DNA of 64,000 nt. Origin: Bacteroidales bacterium. Lineage in GTDB: Bacteria > Bacteroidota > Bacteroidia > Bacteroidales > FEN-979. Position numbers and translations under genes: made by a program. Where the stretch lies: contig JALNWG010000005.1 in the NCBI GenBank assembly GCA_023231005.1, positions 78,442 to 142,441 on the forward strand, in the 5' to 3' direction. The notes beneath the pieces were generated by a model. The model was not told the origin of the DNA and made no database searches. It saw only the letters and a program-made list of their open reading frames with translations. This document shows positions 17,321-26,336 of the stretch, piece by piece (position 1 is the first letter of the stretch; each line of letters starts with the position of its first letter).

Positions 17321-19945
17321 TTAGTCGATGGAGGAATTTATACTGAAATGGAATTGTCCTCCATTGGCTCCGGGTGATCCGGGAACTGCATCAATTCCGT
17401 ACCCCCAATCCAATCCCAATAAACCAAACATAGGAAGATATACACGAACACCAACTCCGGCTGACCGGTATACATTAAAAGGGTTGAAATTTTTCCAGAC
17501 CAACCAATCGTTACCGGCCTCAACAAAAGCAAGGCCAAAAATGGTTGCGCTGGGATTCAGTGAAACCGGGTAACGTAATTCTAGTGTATATTTCGTATAT
17601 ACAGAACCTCCAACTGAACTTGGATAACCCGGAGTAAGTGAATTATTAGAATAGCCGCGCATACCGATCAGTTCCCGGCCATCCATGTTATTATAACCAG
17701 TTAAACCATCCCCTCCCAGGTAAAACCGTTCAAATGGCGTTACTCCAAGGCTACTGTTATAGGCTCCCAGGTAACCAAACTGAATACGGGGTGATAATAC
17801 CAATTTTTCAATCATGTTAATATACCATGATCCCTTAAATTTTATCTTGTAATATTCAACCCATTTGTAACGTTCCGAGGCATCCATCGCATCATAATCC
17901 ACATTGCCTCTAAATAAGGAATAAGGTGGTGTAAGTTCCAGGTTAATCGAAATTTCCGAACCGTTCCTGGCAAAGATCGGCGCATCTACCGAATTTCTGG
18001 AGAGAATAATTCCATAACTAAAAGAATTGTATACTCCATTACCTCCACCAAATGTGAAGATCGAAGAATAATTATTGGTATGATAGCGATTATAATTCAA
18101 ACTTTGATAAAGAGAAAAATAGTCATCTGGCCAACGTAGCTGTTGCCCCAATCCGATAGAAATTCCATCAATTTTAAAAGAGGCAAAGCCTACATCATTA
18201 GAAGCTAAACCATTGGTATACCGTGAATGAAAATAGGATAAGCTCAGGGCCAGGGGCTTGCGGCCACCTAACCAGGGTTCAGTAAAAGAAAAACTATAGC
18301 TAAAATACCCTGTACCATAAGTTTGGAACCGTAAACTTAGTTTTTGCCCATCACCCGATGGAATGGGTCTCCAGGCTTTCGGGTTTAATACATTCCGCAG
18401 TGAAAAATTATTAAAAGAGAGACCCACGGTACCAACAATACGGCCATAACCCCATCCCCCGGAGAGTTCAATCTGGTCGGCTGAAGTTTCGGTGACATCA
18501 TATCCCACATCAACAGTACCATCTTCAGGGTTAGGATTGACGTTGGGTGTCAGTTTTTCTGCATCAAAATATTTAAGTTGGGCCAATTGCCGCTGAGAAC
18601 GGATCAACCGGTCGCGGCTGAATAATTGCCCGGGTCGTGTTTGTATTTCACGCAAGGCTACATGATCATTAGTCTTGGTATTCCCTTTGATGGTCACCTT
18701 GTTCAGAATAGCCTGTTTCCCTTCTTTCATCCGTATTTCCAAATCGATCGAATCATTCTCAACTCTGGTTTCAACCGGCACAACATCAAAGAATAGATAC
18801 CCGTCATCCATATATAACGACCGGATATCGGTGCCGTTTGGATTGTATGTCAAGGCCTGTTCTAATGCCTCCTGATCATATACATCTCCTTTGGTAATTT
18901 TCAGAATCCGATCCAAAAACCCTGAAGTATATTTAGTATTACCAACCCAGGTAATGTTTCTGACAAAATATTTTGGACCTTCTTCCATCCAGATGTCAAT
19001 ATTGATGGTATTATCACTGTTTTTCGAGATAGAATCACGTATTATCCGGGCATCACGGTAACCCAGAGAATTATATTTCCGGATCATTAATAATTTGTCT
19101 TCCTGATAATCTTCGTCGATAAATTTAGACGACTTGAATATTCGTAACCGGATGTTATCTGTAGCTTGTTTCCCTACAACGTTAACAATTTCAACCAAAT
19201 CCATGTTGGCCGTGGTTTTTACTGTCTCAACAACAGTCTTATCCATGCCATTCATAGGATTAAAGATGCTTTTTTCCTTGGTTTTCTTGAATGCCGCTTT
19301 GATCACATCAGCCCCAATCTCTTTATTGCCATGAATATTAATCGTATACACCTTTACTTTTTCATTTTTATCAATATTGATGTACATGGTCATTTCGTTG
19401 GTAGATGTAGTATCTTTTTTCAATACGACATTAACCTCGGCATTGAGATATCCTTTGTCATTATAAAATTTCCGGATGATGTTTTTGGTCTTTATGATAA
19501 GGTTATCGGTAATATAATCCCCTTTGACCAAGCGTATTTTTTGACGGATATCATCGGCATCAGATTTTTTGATACCATTAAACTGAAATTTCGATAAACG
19601 GGGTCGTTCCTGGAGGTAAAGATCCAAAAAAACCTGGTTATCAATAACTTTTGTTACACTGATTCGGATATCTTCGAAAAGCCCCTGTTCCCAAAGTTTT
19701 CGTATAGCCTGTGAAATTTTATCCCCATTGGGTATTTTTATTTTATCACCAACAGTTAACCCCGACAACATGATCAAAACATTTCCATCAAGGTATTTGA
19801 CCCCACTTACGGTGATTCCCCCAACGTAGTAATCTTTGGGATTATTATAGTCGGTTACATTTATTTCACCAAGGCTTATCTGGGCTTGTAACGATGGTAT
19901 GATAACCAAAGAAAAGAGTATAAATGTTAGTGTATGAAGTCTCAT
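17321..19945 (-). CDS. bamA: Outer membrane protein assembly factor BamA
   Basis: 874 residues: signal peptide ('MRLHTLTFILFSLVIIPSLQAQ'), about five POTRA domains to residue ~470 (for example 'VGGITVSGVKYLDGNVLIMLSGLTVGD' style starts, 'TINIHGNKEIGADVIKAAF', 'ITWVGNTKYTSGFLDRIL', 'VTIKGNTKTNDHVALREI') and a C-terminal 16-strand barrel. Barrel signatures such as 'ELSGGWGYGRIVGTVGLSFNN', 'GGDGLTGYNNM', 'IGMRGYSN' and the lid-lock region are present, and the C-terminus ends in an aromatic-rich strand ('GQFHFSINSSID'). It folds and inserts beta-barrel proteins in the outer membrane. uppS is 7 bases upstream, two ompH genes follow, as is usual in this phylum. Confidence 0.96.
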   Translation of the reverse strand: MRLHTLTFILFSLVIIPSLQAQISLGEINVTDYNNPKDYYVGGITVSGVKYLDGNVLIMLSGLTVGDKIKIPNGDKISQAIRKLWEQGLFEDIRISVTKVIDNQVFLDLYLQERPRLSKFQFNGIKKSDADDIRQKIRLVKGDYITDNLIIKTKNIIRKFYNDKGYLNAEVNVVLKKDTTSTNEMTMYINIDKNEKVKVYTINIHGNKEIGADVIKAAFKKTKEKSIFNPMNGMDKTVVETVKTTANMDLVEIVNVVGKQATDNIRLRIFKSSKFIDEDYQEDKLLMIRKYNSLGYRDARIIRDSISKNSDNTINIDIWMEEGPKYFVRNITWVGNTKYTSGFLDRILKITKGDVYDQEALEQALTYNPNGTDIRSLYMDDGYLFFDVVPVETRVENDSIDLEIRMKEGKQAILNKVTIKGNTKTNDHVALREIQTRPGQLFSRDRLIRSQRQLAQLKYFDAEKLTPNVNPNPEDGTVDVGYDVTETSADQIELSGGWGYGRIVGTVGLSFNNFSLRNVLNPKAWRPIPSGDGQKLSLRFQTYGTGYFSYSFSFTEPWLGGRKPLALSLSYFHSRYTNGLASNDVGFASFKIDGISIGLGQQLRWPDDYFSLYQSLNYNRYHTNNYSSIFTFGGGNGVYNSFSYGIILSRNSVDAPIFARNGSEISINLELTPPYSLFRGNVDYDAMDASERYKWVEYYKIKFKGSWYINMIEKLVLSPRIQFGYLGAYNSSLGVTPFERFYLGGDGLTGYNNMDGRELIGMRGYSNNSLTPGYPSSVGGSVYTKYTLELRYPVSLNPSATIFGLAFVEAGNDWLVWKNFNPFNVYRSAGVGVRVYLPMFGLLGLDWGYGIDAVPGSPGANGGQFHFSINSSID

Positions 19946-19952
19946 CCGGGGA

Positions 19953-20717
19953 TTATTTTCTAATTTTTCCTTCTAAAGCATTGATTTGTTCACTGGTGAG
20001 ACCAAACCTTCGTTCCCTCTGTTGGTAACTATAGATTGCCTGGGAAAAATCATCTTTCCCAAAGTCAGGCCAAAGGGTTTGGGTATAATATAATTCTGTA
20101 TAGGCAATTTGCCATAATAAAAAGTTGCTGACCCGGTATTCCCCACTGGTTCTGATCAGCAATTCCGGATCAGGTATGCCGGCAGTGGACAAACAAGCGG
20201 CAAAGGTTGAAATATCAATTTGATCGGCCTTTAATACACCAGACTCAATTTTTCGGGCAATTGTCCGGGCCACCTCCACCAATTCCCAACGGGCACTATA
20301 ACTCAAGGCTAAGATCAGGTTCAGCCCGGTATTTCCGGAAGTCTCCTCCATACCCCTGGCAAGTTCCTGGTAACTTTTGGATGGTAAACTTTTCAGATCT
20401 CCAATGGCAGTCAGGCGGATGTTATTATTCATCAGTGTGGGCATTTCACCATGGATCGATTTCACCAGAATTTGCATAAGTGCATCAATCTCATATTTTG
20501 GCCGGTTCCAGTTCTCAGTAGAAAAAGCGTACAAGGTCAGATATTTAACCCCCAATTCCGCTGCTGCTTCAACCGTATTCCTAACAGCATCTACCCCTTT
20601 TTCGTGACCAAAGGTTCTTGCAAAACCTTGCTTTTTCGCCCATCGTCCATTCCCATCCATAATTACAGCAACATGAACCGGAATTTTATTTTTATCAATT
20701 GGATACTGATCTTTCAT
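19953..20717 (-). CDS. uppS: Isoprenyl transferase (undecaprenyl diphosphate synthase)
   Basis: 254 residues. Condenses isopentenyl diphosphate onto farnesyl diphosphate in cis to make the C55 carrier lipid for peptidoglycan and surface glycans. The signatures are complete: 'VIMDGNGRWAKKQGF' near 18-32 with catalytic Asp, 'HEKGVDAVRNTVEAAAELGV', 'LTLYAFSTENWNRP', and 'PDPELLIRTSGEYRVSNFLLW' with the arginines that bind diphosphate. The end '...QQRERRFG' is typical. Its location between DUF6089 and bamA is a common Bacteroidota arrangement. Confidence 0.96.
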   Translation of the reverse strand: MKDQYPIDKNKIPVHVAVIMDGNGRWAKKQGFARTFGHEKGVDAVRNTVEAAAELGVKYLTLYAFSTENWNRPKYEIDALMQILVKSIHGEMPTLMNNNIRLTAIGDLKSLPSKSYQELARGMEETSGNTGLNLILALSYSARWELVEVARTIARKIESGVLKADQIDISTFAACLSTAGIPDPELLIRTSGEYRVSNFLLWQIAYTELYYTQTLWPDFGKDDFSQAIYSYQQRERRFGLTSEQINALEGKIRK

Positions 20718-20733
20718 CGTATTGAGGGGTGAT

Positions 20734-21552
20734 TCAATGATTCAAATCCCTGCATCTCTTTGAAGAAAGCAGGTTAAATTTATAAGTGACCGAAACTCCA
20801 AAAAAGGCAAACCAATCCATATTTTTTGCATTTCCCCTTTGCATCCCGGGTTGATGGTTCCGGGTAGGGTCAGACATGTTCCCTTCAAGATCCTCGACCG
20901 GAATTGCTGGCCCATCGAGATAATAAGTTGTACTTGCATCATCAAGGTAATCGGTAAATGTTTTGTGCATTTCCCAAAAAACCTGTAATCCCAAACTGCG
21001 GGCAATGCTAATCTTAGCGCCCAAACCAAAGGGGATAGAAAAACTATATCCCCCATAAGGCTGACGCCCCTCATAGCCGATATTTTGCCCTTCGGTACCC
21101 ATCGACCGTAAGGAGATTCCATTGGAAACCGGATCAAAAAAGAAACATGAAAATCCAGCGTAAATATACGGCGTTATTCTATTCCGGTAACTGCCGGTGA
21201 AATATGGGAAAAAATTAAACTCCACTACAGCAGAAATATCGGTAACCGGACTAGAAAATGCAAGATCTCTTCCGGTTAAAAAATTGGTTGATGTAGAATT
21301 ACCTTTGACTGTTCCCCGGTAACCGCTTAGTTTTACAGCCCAACGTGTATCAATATTATACCGCACCAAAATTCCATAGGCAAGCTGTGTATTGAGGAAA
21401 TGCTTCCCGGGATTCAAATCACCCAGGTAATAAGATCCTCCACAAAACGGCCCCACCTCCAAATCCTGAGCCTCCCCGGAAATAGTGAAAAAGAGTAACA
21501 GGAATACCGATATTTCTTTAATTCTTTTCAACAACAATAGATAACGTGTCAA
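20734..21552 (-). CDS. DUF6089 family outer-membrane-like protein
   Basis: 272 residues read from a TTG start: an in-frame stop lies two codons upstream and there is no ATG before the signal peptide ('LLFFTISGEAQ'), so TTG at 21552 or the TTG seven codons later must be used. The mature protein begins 'LEVGPFCGGSYYLGDLNPGK', the hallmark of DUF6089, and continues as alternating beta strands expected of a small outer-membrane barrel ('GILVRYNIDTRWAVKLSGYRG', 'FFPYFTGSYRNRITPYIYAGFS'), ending 'AFFGVSVTYKFNL'. Molecular role unknown; its constant place next to uppS and bamA in this phylum points to envelope biogenesis. Confidence 0.85.
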   Translation of the reverse strand: MTRYLLLLKRIKEISVFLLLFFTISGEAQDLEVGPFCGGSYYLGDLNPGKHFLNTQLAYGILVRYNIDTRWAVKLSGYRGTVKGNSTSTNFLTGRDLAFSSPVTDISAVVEFNFFPYFTGSYRNRITPYIYAGFSCFFFDPVSNGISLRSMGTEGQNIGYEGRQPYGGYSFSIPFGLGAKISIARSLGLQVFWEMHKTFTDYLDDASTTYYLDGPAIPVEDLEGNMSDPTRNHQPGMQRGNAKNMDWFAFFGVSVTYKFNLLSSKRCRDLNH

Positions 21553-21599
21553 TCGTTATTTTATTTGAATTTTGAATAGTTTTCTGGAAATAATTGAAT

Positions 21600-22478
21600 T
21601 CAATTCCGGTTATCTAATCCCCAATTCAGTTTTTCACGAATCGTCTGGAAAAAATTTTTCTCATTTAACCGCAATAAGTGGATTTTAAATTCCGCCTTCC
21701 GAATGATCAGTTCAACGGAATTATCCACCTTCTCAGTTCGGGAATCAAGGCTCACTAAATAATTATTTCCTTTCCCTCCTACCTGGATCCTGATCTCACA
21801 ATCGTCACGGATAACAATGGGCCGTACTGTTAAATTGTGACTGGCAATCGGCGTTATCAGGAAATTCTCTGCATCCGGAGTGATAATCGGTCCCGTACAA
21901 CTCAGCGAATAGGCAGTTGACCCGGTTGGCGTTGCCACAATAAGACCATCGGCCCAGTATGAATTTAAAAATTCTCCATTTATCCAGGTTTTAATAGTCA
22001 GCATCGACATCACATTCGGTTTATATACTGTAACATCGTTAAGGGCCCAGAGATTAGTACCAAAAAGATGTTGTGGAGAAACCAATTGCAATAAGGTCCG
22101 CTTTTCTAATGTATACAAACCTTTTTCAATTGCATCAAGGGCTGGAAGAATTTGATCTTTGGAAATACTGGATAAGAACCCCAGACGCCCCAGGTTGATT
22201 CCGATAACAGGAATTTCTGAATCCCCAACCAAGCTTACGGCATCCAGAATCGTTCCATCTCCACCGATTGAAAATAAAAAGTCAATCTTTTCAGGGAGAC
22301 CACGCTCCATATCAAATAATTGTGGAACATAGTTGAAACTAATCTTGTCCAGCAAACTTTCATATAATGAACGGAACATGATAAGGTTCCCGTCAACCTG
22401 TTGTAACCTCCCGACCAATTCCTGTATTTTTGGAACAACCGTATCGGCTACATGCTTGCCAAAAAGGGCGACTCTCAT
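21600..22478 (-). CDS. nadK: NAD kinase
   Basis: 292 residues; phosphorylates NAD+ to NADP+. Motifs: 'SIGGDGTILDAV' (the GGDGT phosphate-binding motif, about residue 72-77), 'GINLGRLGFLSS', 'LNDVTVYKP' (NE/D motif) and 'ADGLIVATPTGSTAYSLSCTGPI'. The start is the ATG of 'MRVALFGK'; an in-frame TTG two codons upstream is not needed. A TATCTTTG -7 box 31 bases upstream suggests that nadK and the genes after it can be transcribed independently within the larger envelope cluster. Confidence 0.95.
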   Translation of the reverse strand: MRVALFGKHVADTVVPKIQELVGRLQQVDGNLIMFRSLYESLLDKISFNYVPQLFDMERGLPEKIDFLFSIGGDGTILDAVSLVGDSEIPVIGINLGRLGFLSSISKDQILPALDAIEKGLYTLEKRTLLQLVSPQHLFGTNLWALNDVTVYKPNVMSMLTIKTWINGEFLNSYWADGLIVATPTGSTAYSLSCTGPIITPDAENFLITPIASHNLTVRPIVIRDDCEIRIQVGGKGNNYLVSLDSRTEKVDNSVELIIRKAEFKIHLLRLNEKNFFQTIREKLNWGLDNRN

Positions 22479-22508
22479 GGTCAATGCTTATTTCATGAAA
22501 TCCGGCAA

Positions 22509-22516
22509 CAAAGATA
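22509..22516 (-). promoter_or_regulatory. Candidate -7 box (TATCTTTG) for nadK
   Basis: Exact TAnnTTTG on the minus strand in the 69-base gap between the Omp85-like gene and nadK. No -33 TTG at 19 bases. It would give a leader of about 25 bases. Confidence 0.45.
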
Positions 22517-22547
22517 CTTGATTTTTTCTATTCTCAGATGTGAATGG

Positions 22548-24002
22548 CTATATCGGCGCTATAAAATGAAGGTAAAACCCAGGTCGGCCCATGGCGTTTA
22601 CCGAGAACTCCATGCGAATAACAATGTCATAATACGTTGTAAAATCCAAACCCGATCCGAAACCAGCCAATAGCTGATTCTGAAGGGTATTTCCGTAATC
22701 CGCATGGGTTCTTTGATTGCTACTTCCGTAATTATAAACGTATCCCAGATCCATATACAGATTCAAATACAAGGCCAACGGGAGGGTATTGAATTTTGAG
22801 GAATGGATGAACTTTAGTTTACAAACCCGAGAGGGAAATAATGCAAATTTCAAATTGTTCTTCAGCAACGCAAAATGTTGTCCATCAATTACAAAATATT
22901 CATAACCCCGAACCATATCCCGTCCATACCCTAAACCTTGTGCTAAAAAATAGGGCTGTTCCTGTTCAATGCTTCCTTTTCCGGTGAATCCACTTGCGAA
23001 ATACCATCTTTTAGAGAGTTGCCAATATTTACGGAGATTAATTTTCAGATACCCGTTATGAGTGAACGAATAAGGCACCGAAAAATTTAACTCGGCATCA
23101 AAATAATAACCTGTCAGAGGATAGTAGTGAATATCACGATGGTCATCCTTATACAGGTAATTAAAAGAAAAAAAATTCTGAAAATTCGAATTGGACAAGG
23201 AAAAACCGGGAATCGCAAGGACACGATCGGCAAAATAATAGGAATAATAGGAACATCGCAGCGTATGTAGCGCATAAATATTCGGACGAACACGCAGCTC
23301 CAGGTAACCACACCTTAGCTGTTTCAAATAACTTGATGCATCTTTTTCAAAAACGGGTTGATTTTCAATGGTTGTTACCGGAACCTCATGATTCAGGTCA
23401 ACCTCAGCCCCAAATCCCAACCCGACTGTCTGTTTTTCGTTAACATAAGGAACGGTATAATTAAAACCGAATTTCTTATTGAACCCAAAATGTGTTAAAA
23501 TCTTCAATGTTTCATTACGCCCGCGTACGTTGAAAAAAGTAAAATCAACACCATAAGTCAACCGACTGAAATCCCTGGTTTCCCACCAAACATTGATATT
23601 CCTGTCTCCGATTTCAAAATATGGGATCGGCCAGATATACCATCTCTCAATCACAGTAATATGGATATCCAACACCACCGTACCTGGAATTCTAACAGTA
23701 TCAAAGGTTACAAAATTAAACAACCGGGTATTAAAAACATTCTCCTTTCCGGTTACTAAAAAAGTTGGTAATGCACTACTTAGTACTGTATCTCCTTCAT
23801 GAAATTTCAACTCCCGGGTGATTATTTTTCGGCGGGTTAATTTATTCCCGTTGATCTCTATTTTCCCAATAACCAGATAGGGGCTTTTTTCTCTCAAAAG
23901 GGTATCTGGCTCATTGCCGGCCGAGATAGACTTCGCCATAAGGAAGAGTAACAACAGCAGCGTCAACTGACGGAACCTTTGCAGTGAAAATAAATGAAAC
24001 AT
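22548..24002 (-). CDS. Omp85-superfamily (BamA/TamA-like) outer membrane protein
   Basis: 484 residues with a signal peptide ('LTLLLLLFLMAKSISAG'). A single POTRA-like domain is seen at about 40-125 ('VIGKIEINGNKLTRRKIITRELKF' region with 'TRLFNFVTFD'), followed by a barrel of roughly 350 residues with many aromatic-ended strands. It is half the length of BamA, and its barrel ends 'MGRPGFYLHFIAPI'. The family member's role is unknown: it may be a specialised assembly or translocation factor. The gene sits 3 bases after the CBS gene and before nadK. Confidence 0.8.
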   Translation of the reverse strand: MFHLFSLQRFRQLTLLLLLFLMAKSISAGNEPDTLLREKSPYLVIGKIEINGNKLTRRKIITRELKFHEGDTVLSSALPTFLVTGKENVFNTRLFNFVTFDTVRIPGTVVLDIHITVIERWYIWPIPYFEIGDRNINVWWETRDFSRLTYGVDFTFFNVRGRNETLKILTHFGFNKKFGFNYTVPYVNEKQTVGLGFGAEVDLNHEVPVTTIENQPVFEKDASSYLKQLRCGYLELRVRPNIYALHTLRCSYYSYYFADRVLAIPGFSLSNSNFQNFFSFNYLYKDDHRDIHYYPLTGYYFDAELNFSVPYSFTHNGYLKINLRKYWQLSKRWYFASGFTGKGSIEQEQPYFLAQGLGYGRDMVRGYEYFVIDGQHFALLKNNLKFALFPSRVCKLKFIHSSKFNTLPLALYLNLYMDLGYVYNYGSSNQRTHADYGNTLQNQLLAGFGSGLDFTTYYDIVIRMEFSVNAMGRPGFYLHFIAPI

Positions 24003-24005
24003 GGG

Positions 24006-24671
24006 TTAAATGCTCAGATAGTTCATCAGTGCGTCATATCGATCCTGAATTCCCTCATGATAAGAATCTTCGTTTGTCCATGAAGCCTTGACCAGATAAT
24101 TATAACGAAAAAAAGTCTGAAGTACAGGTCCGATATCAACCCGATTAAGTTTTAAAATCACTTCAATTTTAGTCGAATCCGAAAATGTATGAACGCTCAA
24201 GTTAAGGATTTTTGCATTGTTCGATTCAACAATGCTTGCAATTTCAACCAAATCGTAATCATTGTCATTCAAATCAAGAATAATGATCCCCCCAGGTTGA
24301 TCGGTTGACATCATCTCTGCAAGATGGTTTATCAGAGAAGATAATGTGATCGAACCAACATACTGCTCTTTGTCATTGATCACGGGCAACAGGGTCAAAT
24401 TCAAGGTAGAAAACAGTTTCAAAACTTCAAAAATATGTTGATGTTCTCTAACTCCTGCCCTGGCCAACGTGGGTTTTGTGGCAAGGATAATGGCTCCCGG
24501 ATCAGGAAGAGCCAAAATTTCCAGATCTGAGATTAACCCAACAAAAACAGCCTCATCAACTATTGGGAGGTGTGAAATCTGTAACTCCTCCATCTGGTTT
24601 AGGGCAAAAATACCCGTGTCGGTCGGACGCAAGGGAATGATATTTTCGGTGATTAATTGTCTAGCGGTCAT
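24006..24671 (-). CDS. CBS-domain protein with C-terminal ACT-like domain
   Basis: 221 residues. Residues 1-125 hold two CBS motifs ('MTARQLITENIIPLRPTDTG' and 'HIFEVLKLFSTLNLTLLPVINDKEQYVG'), which bind adenine nucleotides. Residues ~135-221 look like an ACT-type regulatory fold ('GIIILDLNDNDYDLVEIASIVESNN'). The combination resembles AcuB-like proteins. It has no catalytic domain, so a nucleotide-sensing regulatory role is inferred; the partner is unknown. The start overlaps the rsgA stop by 11 bases, which suggests translational coupling. Confidence 0.82.
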   Translation of the reverse strand: MTARQLITENIIPLRPTDTGIFALNQMEELQISHLPIVDEAVFVGLISDLEILALPDPGAIILATKPTLARAGVREHQHIFEVLKLFSTLNLTLLPVINDKEQYVGSITLSSLINHLAEMMSTDQPGGIIILDLNDNDYDLVEIASIVESNNAKILNLSVHTFSDSTKIEVILKLNRVDIGPVLQTFFRYNYLVKASWTNEDSYHEGIQDRYDALMNYLSI

Positions 24672-25569
24672 TCAGAATGCTAAGATATGAATTATAACGT
24701 AAGTGGCTGATTTCCCCAGAGTCAAGTCCTGATTTTACCGCGCATCCCGGTTCATGGGTATGCGTACAGTTTTTATACTGACAATACGGAAGCAATCGGT
24801 CCATCTCAGGAAAACAACGTGGAATTTCTTCTTTTTCAAAATCAATAAGCCCGAACTCTTTGATCCCCGGCGTATCAACAATGTATCCCCCTCCCGAAAT
24901 TTCATACATCTCGGCAAAAGTAGTAGTATGCATACCTTTTTGGTGTATTTCAGAAAGCATTCCGGTTTTTGTCTTTAAATCTGGATCAATTGCATTGATC
25001 AAAGCAGATTTCCCAGCGCCCGAATGACCCGAAAATAAATTCATCCTACCTTGTAATTGCTTTTTCAGCGGCTCAAGGCCATCTCCATATAAGGCAGAAA
25101 CAGCATAACAAGGATACCCAGCTGCTTCATAAATCTGTTTAAGATGCGCCATTGATTGATTCTCTTCCTCTTTATGAAGATCAAGTTTGTTAAAGATAAT
25201 GCTTGCTGGGATGTAATATCCTTCCGCTGTAACCAGGAACCGGTCAATGAATCCATTGGATGTTCTTGGATGGGTAATTGTTACGATAACATAAGCATGG
25301 TCAAGGTTGGCCGCGATGATATGGGAAACTTTTGATAATTTGGTAGCTTTCCTGATAATATAATTTTCCCGTTCCCGGATTTGAGTAATCATTCCATGAC
25401 TATCGGAAGGCAACAGCACAACCTCCACATAATCCCCAATGGCAACCGGATTGGTGTGTTTTATATCCCTCATTCGGAATTGACCTTTAAGTTTGCAATC
25501 TACCCTTGTACCATCCCTAAGACGCACTGTTGTCCAGCTTCCCGTCGATTTTACCACCGTTCCTTCCAA
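24661..25569 (-). CDS. rsgA: Ribosome small subunit-dependent GTPase A
   Basis: 302 residues starting at TTG ('MEGTVVKSTGSWTTVR'), the only start that preserves the N-terminal OB-fold usual in Bacteroidota RsgA. Circularly permuted GTPase: G4 'FNKLDL' near 130, G1 'GHSGAGKSALINAI' near 182, G2/G3 'GMHTTTFAEM' and 'DTPGIKEFG', then a C-terminal zinc site 'CFPEMDRLLPYCQYKNC', 'CTHTHEPGC'. Helps late maturation of the 30S subunit. First gene of the nine-gene minus-strand cluster; its promoter should lie in the 89-base gap that also contains the plus-strand promoter of the PrsW-like gene. Confidence 0.95.
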   Translation of the reverse strand: MEGTVVKSTGSWTTVRLRDGTRVDCKLKGQFRMRDIKHTNPVAIGDYVEVVLLPSDSHGMITQIRERENYIIRKATKLSKVSHIIAANLDHAYVIVTITHPRTSNGFIDRFLVTAEGYYIPASIIFNKLDLHKEEENQSMAHLKQIYEAAGYPCYAVSALYGDGLEPLKKQLQGRMNLFSGHSGAGKSALINAIDPDLKTKTGMLSEIHQKGMHTTTFAEMYEISGGGYIVDTPGIKEFGLIDFEKEEIPRCFPEMDRLLPYCQYKNCTHTHEPGCAVKSGLDSGEISHLRYNSYLSILNDR

Positions 25570-25598
25570 CCAAGAAAAATTAAAACAGTAAGATTTTT

Positions 25599-25629
25599 TT
25601 TGTAAAAGTATTAAAATTAATTACATTTG
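25599..25629 (+). promoter_or_regulatory. Promoter of the PrsW-like gene (TTTG / TACATTTG)
   Basis: TTTG at 25599-25602 and TACATTTG at 25622-25629 are separated by exactly 19 bases, a full match to the Bacteroidota primary-sigma consensus. The expected transcription start is near 25635, about 24 bases before the ATG. Confidence 0.75.
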
Positions 25630-25658
25630 ATAATTCATTCATTAATCCCATACTGCTC

Positions 25659-26336
25659 ATGCGACCCATTGCCTTTATCACCTTAGTTTTTGCACCAGCA
25701 ATTGCCTTGGGCATGTATATCTATTTTTCAAAACGAAATGATAAAGCCTTTTCCCAGTTGCTGATGACAAGTTATTTAGCTGGAGCAGCCGGGATTACGG
25801 TTTTAATCCTTGCTGAAGGGATCTCCCTGATGCTGGGATTAAACGATCTGAGGAGTTTAAAACGTATCCTTTTTTTCTCTTTTATCACCATTGGCGGAAG
25901 TTCTGAGTTAGGGAAATTTATTTTTTTTCGGTATTATATTGTTCCAAAAAATGTTCTCAATAAACCCATCCATGGAATCACATTTTCAATAATGGTCTCA
26001 CTGGGCTTCTCAACACTTGCTTTGATTCTGTTCATGGTCAATCCCTTTAAAGTTCAGGAATTATTCCCCTTCACTTTATATTCCTTTGTAATAGTCCCTG
26101 CCAATATGATGTTTGCCGTCATTATGGGATTTTTTGTAGGTATGGCAAAATTTATGAAGACGCGTTTCGTATTTTCCCTCACCGGATTATTAGTTACCGC
26201 TATTTTTCATGGGATCTTTAACTTCTGCATTTTGACAAGCGATTTTAAGCTCCTTAGTCTTTTCTCCTTTGGTTTTATGGTCATTGTTCTTACTCTTGGT
26301 TTAAAAGCTGCTTATTCGGAAGGAGACCCACTATAG
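25659..26336 (+). CDS. PrsW-like integral membrane protein (putative glutamic intramembrane protease)
   Basis: 225 residues with about seven hydrophobic segments. Order and spacing fit the PrsW family: motif 1 'GGSSELGKFIFFRY' (family EExxK, here SELGK, so the first glutamate is serine), motif 2 'KPIHGITFSIMVSLGFS' (family DxxxGxxxGLGFA-like), and motif 3 'TAIFHGIFNF' with the conserved histidine. The C-terminus is short. PrsW enzymes cleave membrane anti-sigma factors in Bacillus, but no anti-sigma/sigma pair is nearby, and loss of one of the two glutamates makes activity uncertain. Has its own consensus promoter; the 3' end overlaps dprA by 6 bases. Confidence 0.72.
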   Translation: MRPIAFITLVFAPAIALGMYIYFSKRNDKAFSQLLMTSYLAGAAGITVLILAEGISLMLGLNDLRSLKRILFFSFITIGGSSELGKFIFFRYYIVPKNVLNKPIHGITFSIMVSLGFSTLALILFMVNPFKVQELFPFTLYSFVIVPANMMFAVIMGFFVGMAKFMKTRFVFSLTGLLVTAIFHGIFNFCILTSDFKLLSLFSFGFMVIVLTLGLKAAYSEGDPL

